Assembly: GCF_946151075.1 (NCBI RefSeq) | Contig: NZ_OX267715.1 | Span: forward strand, 2,085,881-2,149,880 | Origin: Neobacillus sp. Marseille-Q6967 | GTDB taxonomy: Bacteria; Bacillota; Bacilli; Bacillales; Cytobacillaceae | Reading direction: 5' to 3' | Length of the DNA stretch: 64,000 nucleotides | In this document: positions 60,476 to 64,000 of the stretch, one piece after another | How the letters are laid out: the number at the start of each line of letters is the position of its first letter | Position numbering within the stretch: position 1 is the first letter of the stretch | The notes under the pieces: generated by a model | Databases searched by the model: none | Told to the model about the DNA's origin: nothing | The model's input: the letters and a program-made list of their open reading frames with translations, nothing else | Position numbers and translations under genes: made by a program

Positions 60476-62563
60476 ATGGAGGATGTGACCGATGTTTTGG
60501 AAAAAAAGAAAAAGAAAAAATCTCATTTCCCAGTCCGATTAAATTTGCTTTTTTTCAGTGTATTTTTGTTATTCTCGATTTTGATTCTTCGGCTTGGATT
60601 TGTCCAAATTGTTTATGGCGAAAATTTTAAACGTGAATTAGAACGAAAAGAAGATATTACCATCCATAACCCTGTTCCAAGGGGTAAAATGCTCGACCGT
60701 GATTACAATGTCATAGTTGATAATGTACCAAAACGAGCGATTACATATACGAATATGGGGGCCAGCCAAAAGGAAATGTTGGAAACAGCCGAAAAACTGG
60801 CACAGTTGATTGAAAAAAAAGTGGATAAGGTGACAGAAAGAGATAAAAAAGATTTCTGGATCCTAAAAAATCCGGAACGGGCTGAAGCCTTAATAACAAA
60901 GGATGAAAAGGCATTATTTAAGGCAAAAAAGTTAAAAGACAATGATATTTATCAATTAAAACTCGAACGAATTGATGATGAATTAGCTGAAATAACTCCT
61001 GAAGAAATGGAAGTTTTGGCTATATATCGGGAGTTTACAAGCGGGTATAAATTCACACCGCAAATCGTCAAAAATGAAGATGTCACAGCAGAGGAATTTG
61101 CGATTGTAAGTGAACACCTGCAATCTCTTTCTGGTATTGATACAACCACCGATTGGGAAAGAGCTTATGCACATGAAAGTACGCTTAGGTCCATCCTTGG
61201 GAATGTAACCAAAACCGATGAAGGGCTGCCAGCCGACCGGCTTGATCATTTCCTTTCACTTGGATACAGCAGAAATGACCGGGTTGGTAAGAGCCAGCTG
61301 GAGATGCAATATGAAGATGTCCTTCACGGAACAAAAGCGAGAGTAAAGACGGTTACAGATAAAGCAGGAAATGTCATTGAAACAGAAGTCGTTTCCAATG
61401 GTAAAAGGGGTAAAGACTTAGTCCTTACAGTCGATATGGATTTACAGAATGCAGTGGAGAAGATTATTGAAGAAGAGCTTTGGGCATTAAAAACGACCCC
61501 TGGCACTGCTCTGCTGGACCGGGCATATGTGGTTTTAATGGATCCCAATAATGGTGAAGTATTAACAATGGCCGGGAAACGGCTGGTAAAAAATAAAGAC
61601 ACTGGAAACCTAGAAATCCAAGACGACGCACTTGGAACCATTACCACTTCTTATAATGTCGGGTCCGCCGTAAAAGGAGCGACTATTTTAACAGGATATC
61701 AAACTGGCGCCATTACCCCTGGGACACGGTTTGACGACAGGGCCATCCAAATTAAAGATACCCCTGTTAAAAAGTCATATGCCTACCTGGGAGTATTAAA
61801 CGATGTAAACGCCTTAAAGTTATCTTCAAACGTTTATATGTTCCACACAGCATTTAGAATTGGGAACGGTGTGTACCGATTTAACGAGCCGTTAAGGCTG
61901 GCATCAAATACAGGTGATATGATCCGAAATTCATTTGCGAGTTTTGGACTTGGTTCTAGAACGGGAATTGACCTTCCAAATGAAACAACTGGCTTAAAAG
62001 GATCCAGCAAACTGCCTGGGCATATCATGGACCTTGTGATAGGGCAGTATGATACTTATTCACCCATGCAGCTTGCGCAATATATCTCAACCATTGCCAA
62101 TGGCGGTAAGCGTTTAAAACCCCATTTGGTAAAAGAAATCCGTGAGCCGATTGATGACACGGGGGAATTAGGGCCCGTATTTAAAGAAATACAGCCAACC
62201 GTATTAAATACGATTAATGCCGAACCAGGATGGATCGAACGTGTTCAATTAGGGTTTGAGAAAGTTTATCAGGAACCAGGTGGAACAGCCTATAAACGTT
62301 TCCTGGGAGCAACCTATTCTCCCGCAGGGAAAACAGGAACAGCTGAAGCCTTTTATGATGGTCCAGAGCGCTCGAGATTTGGGAAAGAACCTCCGCCAGT
62401 TATGAACTTAAGCCTTGTTACTTATGCGCCAAGCAAAAATCCAAAGGTGGCCATGGCCGTTATTGTTCCATGGGCATATCAGGGAACAACTGATAACGGG
62501 GCTAACTTCAGAATCGGCCGCAGAGTTTTAGATACCTATTTTGGAATGGCGAAAAGTAATTAA
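60476..62563 (+). CDS. Class B penicillin-binding protein (PBP2/PbpA-PbpH type)
   Basis: 695 aa. One membrane helix at about 22-44, a PBP dimerisation domain with NPVPRGKMLDR near 64-74, a charged insertion (~120-200), and a transpeptidase with Ser396-x-x-Lys399 (GSAVKG), SSN near 441 and GKTGTAE near 620. Length and domain order match B. subtilis PbpA or PbpH, which crosslink the lateral wall during rod elongation. No RodA gene is adjacent. The start is uncertain: the ATG at 60476 overlaps the GGAGG, and GTG or TTG starts a few codons later are possible. Confidence 0.92.
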   Translation: MEDVTDVLEKKKKKKSHFPVRLNLLFFSVFLLFSILILRLGFVQIVYGENFKRELERKEDITIHNPVPRGKMLDRDYNVIVDNVPKRAITYTNMGASQKEMLETAEKLAQLIEKKVDKVTERDKKDFWILKNPERAEALITKDEKALFKAKKLKDNDIYQLKLERIDDELAEITPEEMEVLAIYREFTSGYKFTPQIVKNEDVTAEEFAIVSEHLQSLSGIDTTTDWERAYAHESTLRSILGNVTKTDEGLPADRLDHFLSLGYSRNDRVGKSQLEMQYEDVLHGTKARVKTVTDKAGNVIETEVVSNGKRGKDLVLTVDMDLQNAVEKIIEEELWALKTTPGTALLDRAYVVLMDPNNGEVLTMAGKRLVKNKDTGNLEIQDDALGTITTSYNVGSAVKGATILTGYQTGAITPGTRFDDRAIQIKDTPVKKSYAYLGVLNDVNALKLSSNVYMFHTAFRIGNGVYRFNEPLRLASNTGDMIRNSFASFGLGSRTGIDLPNETTGLKGSSKLPGHIMDLVIGQYDTYSPMQLAQYISTIANGGKRLKPHLVKEIREPIDDTGELGPVFKEIQPTVLNTINAEPGWIERVQLGFEKVYQEPGGTAYKRFLGATYSPAGKTGTAEAFYDGPERSRFGKEPPPVMNLSLVTYAPSKNPKVAMAVIVPWAYQGTTDNGANFRIGRRVLDTYFGMAKSN

Positions 62564-62570
62564 AGCTTTT

Positions 62571-62603
62571 AAAAAGTCCGGTCAAATTGACCGGACTTTT
62601 TTT
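62571..62603. terminator. Bidirectional terminator
   Basis: AAAAAGTCCGGTCA and TGACCGGACTTTTT pair perfectly with a short AAT loop and T7 on the plus strand, between the PBP gene and the opposing hemolysin III gene. Confidence 0.95.
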
Positions 62604-62613
62604 GGTTAGTTTC

Positions 62614-63261
62614 TTACTGGATTGGAAGTACAAATAATAATATACAAAAATAATGAAAGGCACTTCCTGCAATCACAAATAGGTGCCAGACGGCATGATG
62701 AAATTGAAACCCGCGCCATACATAAAAAATAGCTCCCAGCGTATATAAGGCTCCACCAATAATTAAATAGGTCATCCCTTCAGGTGGGAGATGATTTGCC
62801 AGCGGTTCCCAGGCAAAGGCGATTAACCAGCCCATCACAATATAAAGAATTGTTGACGTAAATAAATATTTCTTAACAAAAAAGCACTTAAACACCGTCC
62901 CGGCAATAGCCAGCCCCCATACAATGCCGAAGAGCGACCAGCCTAATCCGCCTTTAATCACAACCAATAAAAACGGTGTATACGTTCCTGCAATAAAAAA
63001 GTATATCGAAGAATGATCGAAAATCTCAAAAATATCCTTTGCTTTCCCCTCTGGAAAACTGTGCACCAGTGTCGAACTCATATACAGGATAAACATCGTC
63101 GCCCCATAAATCGTAAAACTCACCACATGCCAAGCATTCCCATATAAAGAAGAAAACACAATCAACACCACCAAGGCAGCCACACTCAAAAACGCCCCGA
63201 TACCATGCGTAATCGAATTTGCCACTTCCTCTTTCCGTGAAAAAACATGCGTATTGGCCAT
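62614..63261 (-). CDS. Hemolysin III family protein (YqfA/PAQR type)
   Basis: 215 aa, seven helices. The PAQR/HlyIII zinc site residues are visible: Ser-x-x-x-His in SSTLVHSFPEG near residue 70, Asp in FDHSSIYFFIAGTYTPF near 86, and His pair in FHHAVWHLFVIAGSAFH near 195-210. B. subtilis YplQ and B. cereus HlyIII are relatives; whether it acts on membranes or as a hydrolase is unknown. Confidence 0.92.
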   Translation of the reverse strand: MANTHVFSRKEEVANSITHGIGAFLSVAALVVLIVFSSLYGNAWHVVSFTIYGATMFILYMSSTLVHSFPEGKAKDIFEIFDHSSIYFFIAGTYTPFLLVVIKGGLGWSLFGIVWGLAIAGTVFKCFFVKKYLFTSTILYIVMGWLIAFAWEPLANHLPPEGMTYLIIGGALYTLGAIFYVWRGFQFHHAVWHLFVIAGSAFHYFCILLFVLPIQ

Positions 63262-63285
63262 CCATCAACCCTCTTTTCTTGTCAT

Positions 63286-63344
63286 CCACTGTCCGTCTCA
63301 GGTGGACAGTGTCCACGAGCGGTGCCTGTCACCGAAAGGTCACC
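63286..63344. repeat. GC-rich palindromic element, 3' side of the Cys-rich ORF
   Basis: CACTGTCC (63288-63295) and GGACAGTG (63304-63311) form a perfect 8-bp stem; then GGTGCCTGTCACC and AAAGGTCACC follow. GGTGCCTGTCACC-type words look like a small dispersed repeat of Bacillus genomes (from memory). The last bases overlap the stop codon of the ORF at 63340-63516. Confidence 0.5.
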
Positions 63345-63516
63345 GCTTCATTTGTTTTTCCATTAGTTCTATTATGTTCTTTTTAGGGGTCCAGCAGTTA
63401 AATTTATAGTTTGTTTTTGTTTCGTAGCCAAGACGGCTGCAGTAATAGGTAATTTTTCCGTTTTTTTTCTCGGCTTTGAAGTGGGTGCAGGTGGCGCAGC
63501 AATGAAAATCTTTCAT
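63340..63516 (-). CDS. Small Cys-rich protein, 58 aa
   Basis: ATG at 63514-63516 overlaps the stop of the acetyltransferase gene (ATGA), so the two are coupled. The product has Cys6, Cys7, Cys10, Cys26 and Cys41 arranged as CCATC, YYCS and FNCW, suggesting a zinc- or iron-binding knuckle. It ends in a basic helix (MEKQMKR), whose stop lies in the GC-rich element that follows. It resembles a conserved Bacillaceae Cys-rich hypothetical; I cannot name it. Confidence 0.65.
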   Translation of the reverse strand: MKDFHCCATCTHFKAEKKNGKITYYCSRLGYETKTNYKFNCWTPKKNIIELMEKQMKR

Positions 63517-64000
63517 AGTCCTGTTCCCTTTTCGTTATTTGTTAGGAGCTTTGCCATATAATACTCATCTGCATATTCTCCCTTTATATACAAGGAATCT
63601 CTTTTTATTCCTTCGATTTCAAAACCCATTTTTTTATATAGGCCTACTGCAGCCTCATTTTTTGAAACAACCTTTAGTTCAAGCCGGTGAAATTGTCGTT
63701 TGCGAGCCCATTTTTCCATGGCCGAAAACAGCATGGTTCCTACTCCTTTTCCACGGTATTCTCTTATAATACCAATAACAAGGTACAATGTGTGCTGATT
63801 CCGTTTGGCAAATCCGCCTTTAGCCATTAGATACCCGACAAACTCACCTTCTTGTTCCACAACAAAAAAAGTGGATCGCTCATCCTTCTCAAGCCCAATT
63901 AAAACATTTTTCTGCTGCTCCACTGTTGCTTTTCTTTCCCCATGTTCATACAGCATAAAATCCGATTCCTGGTCAACTTTCCTCAATAGTATTAAAAACT
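63513..64000 (-). CDS. GNAT family N-acetyltransferase, 5' end cut by window edge
   Basis: At least 162 residues; the frame stays open to the right edge. An internal TTG at 63984-63986 is unlikely as start, because FLILLRKVDQESDFMLYE is a typical near-N-terminal RimI/GNAT segment. Acetyl-CoA loop in REYRGKGVGTMLF near the middle and NEAAVGLYKKMGFEIEG near the end are clear. Resembles SSO2033/YkkB-like GNAT proteins with many possible substrates. Coupled to the Cys-rich ORF by 4 bp. Confidence 0.88.
   Translation of the reverse strand, partial: FLILLRKVDQESDFMLYEHGERKATVEQQKNVLIGLEKDERSTFFVVEQEGEFVGYLMAKGGFAKRNQHTLYLVIGIIREYRGKGVGTMLFSAMEKWARKRQFHRLELKVVSKNEAAVGLYKKMGFEIEGIKRDSLYIKGEYADEYYMAKLLTNNEKGTGL

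Overview
The window is a low-GC Gram-positive chromosome segment, most probably from a Bacillaceae member close to Neobacillus, Mesobacillus or Bacillus. The evidence is purine-rich AGGAGG-type ribosome binding sites, TTG and GTG starts, lipobox lipoproteins, a perfect PerR box before katA, aa3-type quinol oxidase genes qoxABCD, and B12, FMN and Mn riboswitches in the usual Firmicutes arrangement. No tRNA, rRNA, CRISPR array, transposase or prophage was seen. Genus-level placement is inference.

Left third (1-19.9 kb), almost all on the minus strand: a catabolic region. Two gene groups are driven by two promoters that carry the same TetR-type operator at the same distance from the -10. One runs acyl-CoA dehydrogenase, FabG-like SDR, a split MaoC hydratase pair, class II aldolase. 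The other runs SDR, thiolase, TetR regulator, acyl-CoA ligase, a complete Liv-type ABC transporter and its binding protein. Downstream are a second acyl-CoA ligase, a 52-bp-period repeat tract, and R2lox, aldehyde dehydrogenase and Fe-type alcohol dehydrogenase. Together they look like uptake, CoA activation and beta-oxidation (probably through R-hydroxyacyl-CoA) of an unidentified carboxylic acid, with an oxidase, alcohol and aldehyde branch feeding it.

20-30 kb: a response regulator, histidine kinase and lipoprotein operon beside an ECF sigma factor with no visible anti-sigma gene; a PAS sensor kinase; small membrane proteins including an isolated phi-LC3-type holin; TrmO; and a class A penicillin-binding protein. 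The PBP terminator is the first hairpin of a striking tandem array of 52-bp units (29753-30351).

30.3-40.8 kb: one cobalamin uptake and salvage operon of twelve genes in which every adjacent pair overlaps, led by a promoter, a B12 riboswitch and a terminator. Order of transcription: btuF, btuC, btuD-cbiZ fusion, cbiB, cobU, cobQ, cobS, cobC, a degenerate CobU-like gene, PduO-type adenosyltransferase, cblT, cblS. 40.8-43.8 kb: an FMN-riboswitch riboflavin operon (ribE, ribBA, ribH) that lacks ribD and has an intergenic repeat where ribD normally sits.

43.8-64 kb: housekeeping and accessory genes: katA under a PerR box, ywbE, a cold-shock protein, a HAD hydrolase, an ABC exporter, a cysteine-free HesB-like protein, qoxABCD with two tandem Rex/Fnr-like sites over the predicted start of transcription, a CNNM-type transporter, terC behind a Mn riboswitch with two terminators, an M32 carboxypeptidase, a class B PBP, a hemolysin III protein, and two GNAT acetyltransferases cut by the window edges.

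The most novel-looking material is the pair of hairpin arrays, the two-operator TetR regulon with its R-specific beta-oxidation set, and the R2lox cluster. All functions are assigned by reading motifs; no database search was run.
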